A stretch of 64,000 nt of DNA from positions 2,232,001-2,296,000 of the forward strand of contig NC_014829.1 of NCBI RefSeq assembly GCF_000177235.2, in the 5' to 3' direction. Source of the stretch: Evansella cellulosilytica DSM 2522 (GTDB taxonomy: Bacteria; Bacillota; Bacilli; Bacillales; Salisediminibacteriaceae). The notes below the pieces were generated by a model, which did no database searches, had not been told where the DNA came from, and saw only the letters and a list, made by a program, of their open reading frames with translations. The position numbers and the translations under genes were made by a program. Shown here in pieces: positions 39,550 to 48,654 of the stretch (positions are counted from its first letter, which is position 1; the number at the start of each line of letters is the position of its first letter).

Positions 39550-40530
39550 ATGATAAAGGAATATGATAAGCCTGTTATAGTCATTAGTAAATGTTTAGGG
39601 TTTGATGCATGTCGTTTCAATGGAGATGTTGTGAATGATAAATTTATAGAAAAGCTATCTCATTACGTTACTTATTACACTGTCTGTCCAGAGGTGGAAA
39701 TTGGTTTAGGAACACCTCGAAAACCAATACGTCTCGTTTCAACTAAGCCAAATGGTAATGTGAAATTAGTACAGCCAGAAACAGAGTTAGATTTAACAAA
39801 TAAGATGCAACAATTTTCCACCCAATTTTTAGATTCATTAGAAGATGTCGATGGATTTATTTTAAAAAACCGTTCGCCTAGCTGTGCTGTTACTGATGCA
39901 AAAGTATTGAGCGATTCCGAAAGTCCTTCAACCATTAGGAAACAAGGAGGTATTTTTGGAGAGGCAGTGTTAGAGAGGTTTTCTCATTTAGCGGTGGAGG
40001 ATGAAGGCCGGTTAAAAAACTATAAAATTAGAGAGCATTTTCTAGTTAAGCTTTTTACAATTGCCAGATTCAAAAGAATAAAAAGGAAATGTAATTTTAA
40101 GGATCTTCTACATTTCCATTCTAGTAATAAATACTTACTGATGGCTTATAATCAGTTGAAATTAAAGGAATTGGGACGTATTACAGCGAACGGGAAAAAG
40201 TATCGTGTCAAAGAGCTGTATGAACAATATGAGAAAATTTTATTAGATATATTAAGTGAAATGCCCACGCATAGGTCTCATATTAATGTACTTCAGCATA
40301 TTATGGGTTATTTTTCTAAAGAATTATCTAAGGAAGAAAAGGTATTCTTTATGGAATTACTAGAGCAGTATCGTGAAAACATGGTACCGTTAAGTAGTCC
40401 GATTGGTGTGCTTAAGTCATGGAATGCAAGGTTTAAAAATGCTTATCTTGCAGCACAAACATTCTTCTCTCCATATCCTGAACAATTAATTGCAATCACA
40501 GACTCTGGAAAAGGAAGAAACTTCTCATAA
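39550..40530 (+). CDS. DUF523 and DUF1722 two-domain protein (YbgA-like)
   Basis: About 326 residues. The N-terminal DUF523 domain (about 5-150) has KCLGFDACRFNG, PEVEIGLGTPRKPIRL and LKNRSPSC with three cysteines that could bind a metal or cluster. The C-terminal DUF1722 (about 185-305) has HSSNKYLLMAYN and the helical block HINVLQHIMGYF. In many bacteria this pair accompanies DNA photolyase genes, but none is adjacent here. I use ATG 39550 behind GAGGTGG. A new proposed role is not offered. Confidence 0.85.
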   Translation: MIKEYDKPVIVISKCLGFDACRFNGDVVNDKFIEKLSHYVTYYTVCPEVEIGLGTPRKPIRLVSTKPNGNVKLVQPETELDLTNKMQQFSTQFLDSLEDVDGFILKNRSPSCAVTDAKVLSDSESPSTIRKQGGIFGEAVLERFSHLAVEDEGRLKNYKIREHFLVKLFTIARFKRIKRKCNFKDLLHFHSSNKYLLMAYNQLKLKELGRITANGKKYRVKELYEQYEKILLDILSEMPTHRSHINVLQHIMGYFSKELSKEEKVFFMELLEQYRENMVPLSSPIGVLKSWNARFKNAYLAAQTFFSPYPEQLIAITDSGKGRNFS

Positions 40531-40622
40531 AACTAATCAATTAAGAAATTTATCATGTTATCCTATTCCTATCTAGAAAACATTAAATAACTCATTTATT
40601 TCAATGAAAATCAAAACTTTGC

Positions 40623-40656
40623 AGCCCTCTGTTGTACTTAACGGAGGGCTTTATTT
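40623..40656 (+). terminator. terminator of the DUF523/DUF1722 gene
   Basis: AGCCCTCTGTT and AACGGAGGGCT arms followed by TTATTT. Confidence 0.8.
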
Positions 40657-40811
40657 ATGTCATGAGCATGATCATTGCATATTATAAATAAGTTTCGTAT
40701 AGTTCTTGTATATATAATGTATAAAGATTTTAATATCAATTTTTTTATAAGTTTATTACATTAATAAAGCAAACTTTGCACGCATGGCAAATAAATAGGA
40801 GGATTGGCAGA

Positions 40812-41237
40812 ATGTTTAAAGGATCATATCAATACAAGACGATATTACGAAAAGATATTGACGACACTTGGGAATTTTTTAGTTCTGCCGAAAACTTAGT
40901 CAAGATTACACGTTTTCCAATTGTAAAAGTGCTTTCATCGCCAAAAGTTGTCGAAGGGAATTCCATTCAATTACAACTGCATTTTATTTTGTTTCGACTG
41001 AGATGGACGTTAAAGATTAACAAGGTTAAAGAAAATCATCTATTTATTGATGAAGCCTTATCATCGCCATTCCCTTTTACAAAATGGATACATACACATA
41101 CTTTTATTGAAAAAGAAGGTAGCACCATCATGTTAGATAAGGTTGAATATGAATCATACATACCTTCTTTTATTATTCGAGTAATGATGCATGGGATGTT
41201 TAGAAACCGAAAGAAGATGCTGAAGCGGTATTTCTAG
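40812..41237 (+). CDS. SRPBCC (START-like) family protein
   Basis: 141 residues. A helix-grip fold is suggested by the opening YKTILRKDIDDTWEFFSSAENLVKIT and the alternating strands that follow, typical of polyketide cyclase/START-like ligand-binding proteins. These bind lipids or other hydrophobic ligands. The end is basic (RNRKKMLKRYF). ATG 40812 follows AGGAGGA. The MMPL transporter gene starts 38 bases after its stop, so both may act in the same lipid-related process, which is inference. Confidence 0.7.
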   Translation: MFKGSYQYKTILRKDIDDTWEFFSSAENLVKITRFPIVKVLSSPKVVEGNSIQLQLHFILFRLRWTLKINKVKENHLFIDEALSSPFPFTKWIHTHTFIEKEGSTIMLDKVEYESYIPSFIIRVMMHGMFRNRKKMLKRYF

Positions 41238-41275
41238 AATGATATAAATAAAGTATATGAATGGAGATGGAAGTA

Positions 41276-43492
41276 ATGGTGAAAGGGAAAGCGAACGCAA
41301 TAGAAACATATGCTAATTGGTTTTCTAAAAAGCGCAGTAAATGGATTGTTCTCTTTTTGTGGATTGGAATTGCACTTCTGTTAAACTTAACTTTACCTCA
41401 AGCAAATAGTTTAATAGATGATAGTGCCGGAAATTTAGATAAAACGAAATCATCATCACAGGCAGCTGCAATAATAGATGAGGAGTTTTCAAGTGAGAGC
41501 GGTATTCCAGCATTAGTTGTCTGGCACAAGTTAAATGGAATAGAGCAATCTGATTTAAAGTATTTTCAAGAAATTGTTGAACATCTTACTGAAAATCCAC
41601 TTCCTTATCAAGATATGGTACCTCCATTCCATAACATGCCACGAGAAGTACTGGAACAACAAGTTTCAGAGGACGGTACGACACTTATCCTACCAATTTT
41701 CTTTCAAAGTGGGGTAGATGCTGGGAAAATCGAACAAGATCTCCTGATGATGAGTGAACAAATAGAATCTATAATTGGGTTCAATCCCTTTGAAGTCGAT
41801 GTACAATCGGGTGAGTTAAGTGCAAGGGTTAGCGGTCCCGCTGGAATATTGGTTGATGCTACGCAGCTTTTTTCAGCTGGTGACTTCTCGCTTACGATCA
41901 TTACGTTTGTTTTAGTATTAACAGTACTGTTACTTATATATCGTTCACCAATTTTGGCCTTTATTCCACTCATTGGAGTTGCTTTTGCATATATGGTGAT
42001 TAGTCCTATCCTTGGATGGTTAGCTTACCAAGGCTGGATCACTTACGACTCACAAGGAATATCTATTATGACTGTTCTACTATTCGGAGCGGGAACAGAC
42101 TATTGTTTATTTCTTATCTCGAGGTTCCGATATTATTTAGAGCTCGAATCAAATAAATTAACCGCTCTTAAATTAGCTATAAGTGATAAGGGTGGAGCCA
42201 TTTTAATGAGTGGCTTAACGACAGTTTTTGCTTTATCTTTATTATTATTAGCCGACTTTGGACCAATCCAAAGGTTCAGTATCCCATTTGTTGTAGCCAT
42301 CTTCGTTGTTGCGCTATCTAGTGTTACGCTAGTCCCATCACTTCTTGCTGTATTGGGACGTAGGGCCTTTTTTCCTTTCATTCCTCGAACATTTGAAATG
42401 GAGAAGGAACGAGCAAAGCAAAAGGGGAAGCGATTTTCTGAAAATAGGAATCGCAAACAGTTTGGAGAGAAGGTTAGAAATTTTGTGATTAATAGGTTTA
42501 AAGTAGCAACTATAGTAACAACAATCGTACTAATAGCATTGGCTAGCGCAGTATTCCAAATAGAGTATACGTATGATACGCTATCTTCTTTTCCTGATGA
42601 TATGCCATCAAAAGAAGGATTTGCTCTCATAGGAGACTCTTTTCATGAGGGACAGCTTGCGCCGGTGAGTGTTATTGTCGACACAAAGGGGCATGCGTTA
42701 GACTTAACCCAAACACTGGAAGAGCTTTCATATATAAAAAGGGTTTCCGATCCAGAAGAGGGTCAAAACAATAAGGACATAGTGATGATTAACGTAGAAC
42801 TGGATATGAATCCTTACTCCAATGAAGCAATGGATGTAATTCCAGAGCTAAAAGAAGTAATGAGCAGCTCCCTTTTGTCTGCTGGAATTCAGGAAAGTAA
42901 CACTCAGTATTGGATTGGTGGCCAAACAGCTGAGCAATATGAGATCCGAGAAACGTCAAATAGGGACGTGTTTGTATTAGTTCCCCTAATTATTGCCATT
43001 ATAGCAACTCTCGTTTTTCTATACTTAAAGTCTCTTACAGCTATGTTGTATTTAACGATTACGGTCATCATTAGTTATTTCTCCGCTCTTGGTTTAGGGT
43101 GGCTTGTCATTCATTATCTTTTAGGTGCAGATGCGATTCAAGGTTTTATTCCGTTATACGTCTTTATTTTCTTAGGTGCACTCGGGGTCGATTATAATTT
43201 ATTTTTGAAATCAAGTATATGGAAAAAAGCCCCTCACATGCCTTTAAAACAAGCTATTCAAGAAAGTGCTGCAGAAACCGGTCCTGTTATAAATTCTGCT
43301 GGTGTCATATTGGCTGGAACGTTCTCAGTATTAGCCACACTGCCAATTCAAATTTTAGTTCACTTTGGAATTATAACCGCTATTGGTGTACTAATTGATA
43401 CGTTTATCGTTCGTCCATTCCTCGTTCCAGCGATAACAGCTTGGTTAGGCGAAAAAGCATTCTGGCCTGCGAAAAGAAAAGCTTTAAATTGA
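41276..43492 (+). CDS. MMPL/RND family lipid or hydrophobic compound exporter
   Basis: About 738 residues in two similar halves, each with one transmembrane helix, a large extracellular loop and five more helices. The motif GAGTDYCLFLISRFR near residue 270 and its counterpart GALGVDYNLFLKSSI near 620 carry the proton-relay Asp-Tyr pair of MMPL proteins. They export lipids or drugs with the proton force, close to YdgH/YdfJ of Bacillus. ATG 41276 behind GGAGATGG is preferred over 41261. Cotranscription with the SRPBCC gene is likely. The substrate is unknown. Confidence 0.88.
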   Translation: MVKGKANAIETYANWFSKKRSKWIVLFLWIGIALLLNLTLPQANSLIDDSAGNLDKTKSSSQAAAIIDEEFSSESGIPALVVWHKLNGIEQSDLKYFQEIVEHLTENPLPYQDMVPPFHNMPREVLEQQVSEDGTTLILPIFFQSGVDAGKIEQDLLMMSEQIESIIGFNPFEVDVQSGELSARVSGPAGILVDATQLFSAGDFSLTIITFVLVLTVLLLIYRSPILAFIPLIGVAFAYMVISPILGWLAYQGWITYDSQGISIMTVLLFGAGTDYCLFLISRFRYYLELESNKLTALKLAISDKGGAILMSGLTTVFALSLLLLADFGPIQRFSIPFVVAIFVVALSSVTLVPSLLAVLGRRAFFPFIPRTFEMEKERAKQKGKRFSENRNRKQFGEKVRNFVINRFKVATIVTTIVLIALASAVFQIEYTYDTLSSFPDDMPSKEGFALIGDSFHEGQLAPVSVIVDTKGHALDLTQTLEELSYIKRVSDPEEGQNNKDIVMINVELDMNPYSNEAMDVIPELKEVMSSSLLSAGIQESNTQYWIGGQTAEQYEIRETSNRDVFVLVPLIIAIIATLVFLYLKSLTAMLYLTITVIISYFSALGLGWLVIHYLLGADAIQGFIPLYVFIFLGALGVDYNLFLKSSIWKKAPHMPLKQAIQESAAETGPVINSAGVILAGTFSVLATLPIQILVHFGIITAIGVLIDTFIVRPFLVPAITAWLGEKAFWPAKRKALN

Positions 43493-43662
43493 TTTAACAA
43501 CCAATAAAATGAATATAATGTAGTATTTTCATGAAGTTAATACAAAAAACGCTGTGTAAAATGTCCATATACTCTGGCTTGTGCAAAGGTGGTTAATTTT
43601 TTGGATAGCATTGTTTAGGTAAAATTGAAAAAATACTAGGAAAGTGATAGGGGGAATAGTTC

Positions 43663-44181
43663 ATGGATATGAAATATCCAATTGGAATGTTTCAATTTGA
43701 TGGTGAGATTACTAACTGCGTAACAAGAGATTGGATAATTGAGATTGAAGAATTACCAAGCTTATTACGAAATGCTGTAAAAGACTTTGACGATGAACAA
43801 CTTGACACACCTTATCGTCCAGAAGGATGGACTGTTCGGCAAGTAATACATCACTTAGCAGATAGTCATTTGAACGCATACGTTCGCTTTAAATTAGCTC
43901 TTACGGAAGAAGAACCAATAATTAAGCCTTATGATGAAGCGAAGTGGGCGGAACTTTCTGATTATAAAATACCAATTGATATATCTCTATCACTGCTCGA
44001 AGCCTTGCATAAACGCTGGACAATGCATTTGCAAGATCTAAGCGCGTCTGATTTGAAAAAAACATTTATTCATCCAGATTCTGGTGTAGTTTCAGTAGGT
44101 GAAAATATAGGAATTTACGCTTGGCACGGGCGACATCATCTTGCACATATTACTTCTTTGCGTAAGCGTAAGGGGTGGTAA
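43663..44181 (+). CDS. bstA: bacillithiol transferase BstA/YfiT (DinB-like)
   Basis: 172 residues, typical length. A four-helix DinB-like bundle with the metal-binding histidines in IHHLADSH (H63/H64) and HGRHHLAHI (H158/H159 and H162). The start [15 protein letters not shown] is characteristic. BstA conjugates bacillithiol to electrophiles in detoxification. This supports a bacillithiol-using Bacillaceae host. ATG 43663 follows TAGGGGG. Single gene with a following terminator. Confidence 0.88.
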   Translation: MDMKYPIGMFQFDGEITNCVTRDWIIEIEELPSLLRNAVKDFDDEQLDTPYRPEGWTVRQVIHHLADSHLNAYVRFKLALTEEEPIIKPYDEAKWAELSDYKIPIDISLSLLEALHKRWTMHLQDLSASDLKKTFIHPDSGVVSVGENIGIYAWHGRHHLAHITSLRKRKGW

Positions 44182-44509
44182 CAAATTTCGTGAAAGATTA
44201 TACTTTAAGTACTTCCTTTATTTCTACAAGTATTCATAACAATATTGTAAAAATGGCTTGGTTCATATTGAACTGAGCCATTTTATTTATGCTTTTTATA
44301 GATACAAATTTGGTTGCAATTATAGGCGAGAATTTATCTGCATTTTTGACTTGTGCAAAACAATTATTCTGGGCAAAAATAGTTTACTAATGTTATACAA
44401 CTTGTTATCTTACAAAAACGTTGCTGTAGACCCACATGGTGTACGTTTGCTAGGATTAAATAGCATTGAGATTAATACATAATGTAAATTGGCTGAAGAG
44501 GTGAAATAA
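44182..44509. other. 328-base gap: terminator plus possible decayed coding sequence
   Basis: A terminator hairpin lies at 44249-44287. After it, short protein-like stretches appear in two frames of the plus strand, ending with VDPHGVRLLGLNSIE and a stop at 44480. They lack a credible start and are likely a frame-broken remnant or chance. Confidence 0.35.
44249..44287. terminator. terminator of bstA
   Basis: AAAATGGCT and AGCCATTTT arms with GGTTC/GAAC inside. Confidence 0.85.
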
Positions 44510-45403
44510 ATGGTTAATCGCTTTAAACAAGCTGAGGTTGCCACGTGGATAGGGATACTAGTTAATGGCTTACTAGCTATAATAAAAGGAATTATCGGTT
44601 GGATATCAGGTAGTCGTGCACTCATTGCAGACGCTGCTCATTCTGCTTCAGATGTAGCGGGGTCAATCGCAGTTTTAGCAGGATTAAGGACAGCGCAAAA
44701 ACCACCCGATAAAGAACATCCATATGGTCACGGAAAAGCGGAAAATGTGGCGACAATCGTTGTTGCAACCATATTAATTGTCGTTGGGATTGAAATACTC
44801 TTTTCCTCGATGAAAGTATTTATAGGTGAAGTGCCAGGAGCACCTAAAGAAATAGCAATCGTTGCTATTCTATTTTCGATAATAGTAAAGGAACTGTTAT
44901 ATCAATATAAAAATAGATTAGCAAAAAAAATTAATAGTTCAGCATTACAAGCAGAGGCCTGGCATCATCGGTCAGATGCTCTTTCGTCGATAGCTGCTTT
45001 GATTGGAGTTTTGTCGGCTTTAATAGGACAGCACTTAGGTTATCCGATATTACTTTATTTTGACCCACTAGCTGGTGTTATCGTTTCCGTATTAGTAATT
45101 AAGATAGGATTTTCTTTAGCGAAGGAATCAAGTTTAATTATGATGGAACAAATTCTCGATGATGAAAGTACAAAGCCTTTTTTTAATACTGCGTTGGCGA
45201 TAGAAGGGGTAAAAAGAGTGGATGAATTGTTTGCTCGAACACATGGACACTATATTGTTGTTGATATTAAAGTGAGTGTAGACCCTCACATTAGTGTAGA
45301 AGAGGGACATTTTATTTCAAAAGAAGTAAAAAAATTATTATTAGATAACCATCAAGATATTAAGAAAGTGTTGGTACATATTAACCCGTATCGAACTGTA
45401 TAA
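44510..45403 (+). CDS. cation diffusion facilitator (Mn/Zn/Fe exporter type)
   Basis: 297 residues with six transmembrane segments (about 10-200) and a cytoplasmic C-terminal domain (210-295). The metal site is formed by D41-x2-H44-x3-D48 in helix 2 (DAAHSASD) and H...D in helix 5 (HHRSDA, near 152-156). These carriers export divalent metals against protons. Closest named relatives are the MneP/MneS manganese exporters of Bacillus, but the metal cannot be fixed from the sequence alone. No manganese riboswitch was recognised upstream. ATG 44510 follows GAGGTG. Confidence 0.88.
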   Translation: MVNRFKQAEVATWIGILVNGLLAIIKGIIGWISGSRALIADAAHSASDVAGSIAVLAGLRTAQKPPDKEHPYGHGKAENVATIVVATILIVVGIEILFSSMKVFIGEVPGAPKEIAIVAILFSIIVKELLYQYKNRLAKKINSSALQAEAWHHRSDALSSIAALIGVLSALIGQHLGYPILLYFDPLAGVIVSVLVIKIGFSLAKESSLIMMEQILDDESTKPFFNTALAIEGVKRVDELFARTHGHYIVVDIKVSVDPHISVEEGHFISKEVKKLLLDNHQDIKKVLVHINPYRTV

Positions 45404-45487
45404 AATGAGCATGAAAAAAAGTTTACTAGAAGAATGATTCATTGTTGCATATAGTGACAAAGTACTACATCTCTACATAGAATAGAA

Positions 45488-45539
45488 AATCGCTCAATTA
45501 GTTTTTGTGTAGCATAACTTAAACTAATTAGAGCGATTA
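45488..45539. terminator. bidirectional terminator-like hairpin
   Basis: AATCGCTCAATTAGTTT pairs with AAACTAATTAGAGCGATT between convergent genes. Confidence 0.75.
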
Positions 45540-45591
45540 TCCGTATTTATATTTGTAATAAAAGATTTCTAATTTCTTAATCTAGATTTGT

Positions 45592-46968
45592 TTAAAGTCT
45601 ATCATTGTTACTTTTCGAAAAGCTTACACCAGTAAATCCATAAATAATAATGATGACAGGACAAAGTATACAGAAAAATACAAATGGTAAGTAAGAAAGA
45701 ACAGGCACACCTAAAACACTAGACATAAACACACCACTAACTCCGTATGGAATTAAGGGGTTGATAACGGTTCCTCCAGACTCTAGTACCTTTGATAGCT
45801 GCTTCCCAGAATGACCCATCTCTTTGAAACGCTTCGCGTAAGCTTCTCCTGTCAAAATGACCGACATATATTGTTCACCAAGACTAACATTAATTCCGAT
45901 ACCAGTCAAAACGGTAGAAAGAACAAGTCTTCCAGTGGACTTAACCGCACTTTGAATTAGTTCAATTAACCGTTCAATCACTTGAAGAACTGATAATAAC
46001 CCTCCCATACTTAATGTTAATAACAGTAACGAAACAGCCCACATCATGCTTTGAATGCCACCGCGATCTAGTATGTTTGCTAACTCTTCATTTGCTGCAC
46101 CCGAATTGTATCCATTTTGAATTAGCGTCATCCATTCTGCTATCGCGATATCTCCACGTAAAATAACGGATGTTACTAATCCTACTACTATACCGAAAAC
46201 CATCGTTGGAATTGCTGATTTTTTTAAGATCGCCATAACGATAATACATACAGCCGGCAAAAGAGCAATAGGATGAACGATCGCTGTTTCATGTAAGGAA
46301 GTAAGCATATCTTCCATTCTTTCTGGTTGAATAGATGTATTCGTACGTCCAACAACGACAAAAAGGATAAGTGAGATTACAAAAGCTGGAACACCAACCC
46401 ACAACATATGGCGGATATGATCAAATAGATCAGATTTTGCAACAGACGAAGCTAAGTTTGTTGTATCTGATAATGGTGACATTTTATCTCCAACTAAAGC
46501 ACCCGAGATGACAGCACCAGCTACCATCGGCAACGGAACTCCTAATATGCCACCGACCGCGATAAAAGCAACACCGATAGTAGATACTGTCGTGAATGCA
46601 CTTCCAATCGATAATCCAACAATAGCTGTTGAAATAAAAATACTAGGTAAGAAAAATTCCGTGGAAACAATCTGTAAACTATACGCAATTAACGTCGGTA
46701 TCGTGCCTGATTCCATCCAAACAGCAATAAGCACGCCGATTAACATGAATATCATGATTGGTACAATACCAGACTTAACACCTTTCACTATACCGTCTTC
46801 TAAAGAAGTCCACGGTATACGTTTCAACAAACCATACCCTATAATAAAAACGATAACGATAAATATCGGTACATGTGGGTGCGCCTCATAATGTATTAAA
46901 GACACGCCAATTATAGTTAAAATCATTACAACAATGAGAAGCGCTTCCCATCCTCTTAATTCCTTCAT
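45592..46968 (-). CDS. nhaC: Na+/H+ antiporter NhaC family
   Basis: 458 residues with about 11 transmembrane segments. Elements of the NhaC family are SIGSAFTTVSTIGVAFIAVGG, the GALVGDKMSPLSDTTNLAS loop near 155-175 (with conserved D and S/T residues), and VINPLIPYGVSGVFM near the end. It exchanges external protons for internal sodium, important in salty or alkaline media. Minus-strand ATG 46968 follows AGGAGAGAGAG. Some NhaC members exchange organic acids instead, so Na+ is likely but not proven. Confidence 0.88.
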   Translation of the reverse strand: MKELRGWEALLIVVMILTIIGVSLIHYEAHPHVPIFIVIVFIIGYGLLKRIPWTSLEDGIVKGVKSGIVPIMIFMLIGVLIAVWMESGTIPTLIAYSLQIVSTEFFLPSIFISTAIVGLSIGSAFTTVSTIGVAFIAVGGILGVPLPMVAGAVISGALVGDKMSPLSDTTNLASSVAKSDLFDHIRHMLWVGVPAFVISLILFVVVGRTNTSIQPERMEDMLTSLHETAIVHPIALLPAVCIIVMAILKKSAIPTMVFGIVVGLVTSVILRGDIAIAEWMTLIQNGYNSGAANEELANILDRGGIQSMMWAVSLLLLTLSMGGLLSVLQVIERLIELIQSAVKSTGRLVLSTVLTGIGINVSLGEQYMSVILTGEAYAKRFKEMGHSGKQLSKVLESGGTVINPLIPYGVSGVFMSSVLGVPVLSYLPFVFFCILCPVIIIIYGFTGVSFSKSNNDRL

Positions 46969-47363
46969 TTCTCTCTCTCCTTTATGAGAATACGTGATAC
47001 ATCTATCTACCGACCTACTAAAACGCTTAAACGCTTTTGTGTATTAAAGTTATATTGGTATATTAAACTATATAGATATATAGAATTGTAGTCAATAAAA
47101 TTTTTGAACCATTCTTTAGTGATATGTAGTGCTAACCTTTAGCTTAGCTAGGGGTTTTACTAGAAATAGCTCTGGTGAAAAAGGGGCAATAGTAATCTCA
47201 GTTTTAAGTAATGTACAAAATCAAGCTTGTTATTATCAAATATTTGCATTTATTTCGTCACCGTTTGCCTATTTACATAAGTACAAGTTGATTCGTTTGT
47301 GCACCTGCATAATATGATTATGGAAAATAGCCTACAGGTTAATACCTAATAAAGGGAGGGGTT
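46969..47363. other. 395-base gap, no gene recognised
   Basis: Upstream regions of the divergent nhaC and Pro/Gly-rich genes. A 62-codon frame at 47129-47317 lacks a ribosome site and shows no protein-like bias. No repeats or hairpins stand out. Confidence 0.4.
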
Positions 47364-47906
47364 ATGGTGTATCCAAACCATCAAAATGAAATGGAAATTG
47401 ATAATAGGCAATCATACCATGATCAAGTAAATAATGGCATGTGGGAAGGAACTTATGATCAAAGGCAGTTTCAGCCTATTGGCTTAGGGCCGATTGTAGG
47501 AGGATTAAGTGGAATTTTTGGACTACCTGGGGGGAGACCACCTTTTGGTCCACCATCTGCAGATCCAGGACTACCACCTTCAGGGCCAGTATTTGGTCCA
47601 CCACTAGGTTTTGGTCCGGGACAACCACCACAAGGGGGACCGCCAAGTAGTCCACCACCATCATTTATACCATCATCGCAGCAACAAGGTGGATTTGGTG
47701 AAATAGGTGTTATGGCAGTGGATCCAGGTGGGATACGTCGTTGTTTGTATCGTTATACGTATATATGGTTAAACAATAGACAACAGTTTTGGTTCTATCC
47801 AGTATTTGTAGGACGAAACTCTATCGCGGGCTATCGTTGGACTGGATTTTTCTGGTCATACTTTGGAGTAGATTTAAGACAGATAGCATCATTTCAATGC
47901 TACTAA
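47364..47906 (+). CDS. Pro/Gly-rich surface or spore-associated protein
   Basis: 180 residues in three parts. The first about 45 residues are polar, 45-110 are a Pro/Gly/Ser-rich low-complexity region with repeats of PPFGPP and LPPSGP, and 115-180 are an aromatic, probably beta-rich domain with two cysteines (RRCLYRYTYIWLN, then GYRWTGFFWSYFG and a final QCY). There is no signal peptide. Such layouts occur in spore coat or exosporium proteins, which is only an inference. ATG 47364 follows GGGAGGGG. Family not recognised. Confidence 0.75.
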   Translation: MVYPNHQNEMEIDNRQSYHDQVNNGMWEGTYDQRQFQPIGLGPIVGGLSGIFGLPGGRPPFGPPSADPGLPPSGPVFGPPLGFGPGQPPQGGPPSSPPPSFIPSSQQQGGFGEIGVMAVDPGGIRRCLYRYTYIWLNNRQQFWFYPVFVGRNSIAGYRWTGFFWSYFGVDLRQIASFQCY

Positions 47907-47917
47907 TTCATTGTACG

Positions 47918-47952
47918 AAAATCCTTCAGTGACCATACACTGAAGGATTTTC
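47918..47952. terminator. terminator of the Pro/Gly-rich gene
   Basis: AAAATCCTTCAGTG pairs perfectly with CACTGAAGGATTTT. Confidence 0.85.
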
Positions 47953-48082
47953 AAGTTTTCAAAGAGAGTGATTGTAGGGTTTCCCTTGTTGGTTAATCGT
48001 GTTTAATGAAGTTAGGTAACTACTAAAGTAGACATTAAATATTCATCATATTTAGATCTCTTTACGTTGGTGTACATAATAA

Positions 48083-48110
48083 AACCTCCCAAAATTGAAT
48101 TTTGGAAGGT
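48083..48110. terminator. short palindromic hairpin
   Basis: AACCTCCCAAAATT and AATTTTGGAAGGT arms with one mismatch. It lies downstream of the tRNA fragment on the minus strand and may have ended the original tRNA transcript. Confidence 0.5.
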
Positions 48111-48203
48111 AATGAGCGCCATTTCCTGTTGTATTAATTAGCACTAATTTTCAACTAGTTATTTGCCTTTAAGAGATTATGTAAAAATGAGTATTTCTTT
48201 GTT

Positions 48204-48280
48204 TGGCGGGACCGTGTGGGAATCGAACCCACCGAGCTTGGCACGCAAGCCCCTGAAGGTTTTGAAGACCTCGGCAAACA
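48204..48280 (-). tRNA. 3' part of a tRNA-Sec (anticodon UCA), probable prophage attL
   Basis: Read on the minus strand it has an anticodon arm GAGGT-CTTCAAA-ACCTT with anticodon UCA (48263-48265), a long variable arm (GGGGCTTG...CAAGCTC), the T-arm GTGGG-TTCGATT-CCCAC, an eight-base acceptor strand ACGGTCCC, discriminator G and an encoded CCA. The eight-base acceptor, long variable arm, G73 and UCA are typical of selenocysteine tRNA. The 5' acceptor strand and the 5' half of the D-arm are missing: to the right the sequence turns into unrelated DNA. This is what phage integration into a tRNA 3' end leaves on one side. Confidence 0.75.
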
Positions 48281-48507
48281 CCCCAGGTTTAAAAACCCAC
48301 TCATATCAAGGGTTTATAGGGTTGTCCCAATGGACTTATTAAAAATTACCCTATGGTTTAGCTACCTATTGACTAGTATTATAAGTCCTTATTCGTTAAC
48401 TATCAACAAAAAACTAGATTTCATTTCATTTTGATAGATTTTTTTACTCTTTTTGGAAATGAGTTGGAGTATAATTAGCTTATATTAATATAGGGGAGAG
48501 GGTAAAA

Positions 48508-48654
48508 ATGAACCAAAAAATAGGACAGGCCTATGAGGATAAAATTAAACAAATGGATGATAAAGACTTAGCAGCATTAAAAAAGGAAAAAATTTTAGAA
48601 GGAACAGACTTAGACACACAAGATCAATACGAAGCATTTTTAAAAGGGGAATAG
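48508..48654 (+). CDS. 48-residue charged peptide at the left end of the prophage
   Basis: ATG 48508 follows GGGGAGAGGG with good spacing. The product is a highly charged helical peptide (MNQKIGQAYEDKIKQ..., 48 residues) without cysteine or membrane segment. A TATAAT lies at 48470. Family not recognised. It is the first gene after the attachment site, so a regulatory or anti-host role is possible but not shown. Confidence 0.55.
   Translation: MNQKIGQAYEDKIKQMDDKDLAALKKEKILEGTDLDTQDQYEAFLKGE

Noticed and set aside
44258-44482. 74-codon gene in front of the cation exporter
   Set aside because: The first codons overlap the bstA terminator and there is no ribosome site; at most the end is a decayed coding remnant.
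44182-44509. yybP-ykoY manganese riboswitch before the cation exporter
   Set aside because: The expected conserved loops were not found; only a terminator of the previous gene and A/T-rich sequence.
48280-48340. Intact tRNA-Sec using an upstream GGGAC as 5' acceptor strand
   Set aside because: The candidate 5' strand at about 48327 lies roughly 60 bases before the anticodon, and no D-arm forms between them; a truncated gene explains the data better.
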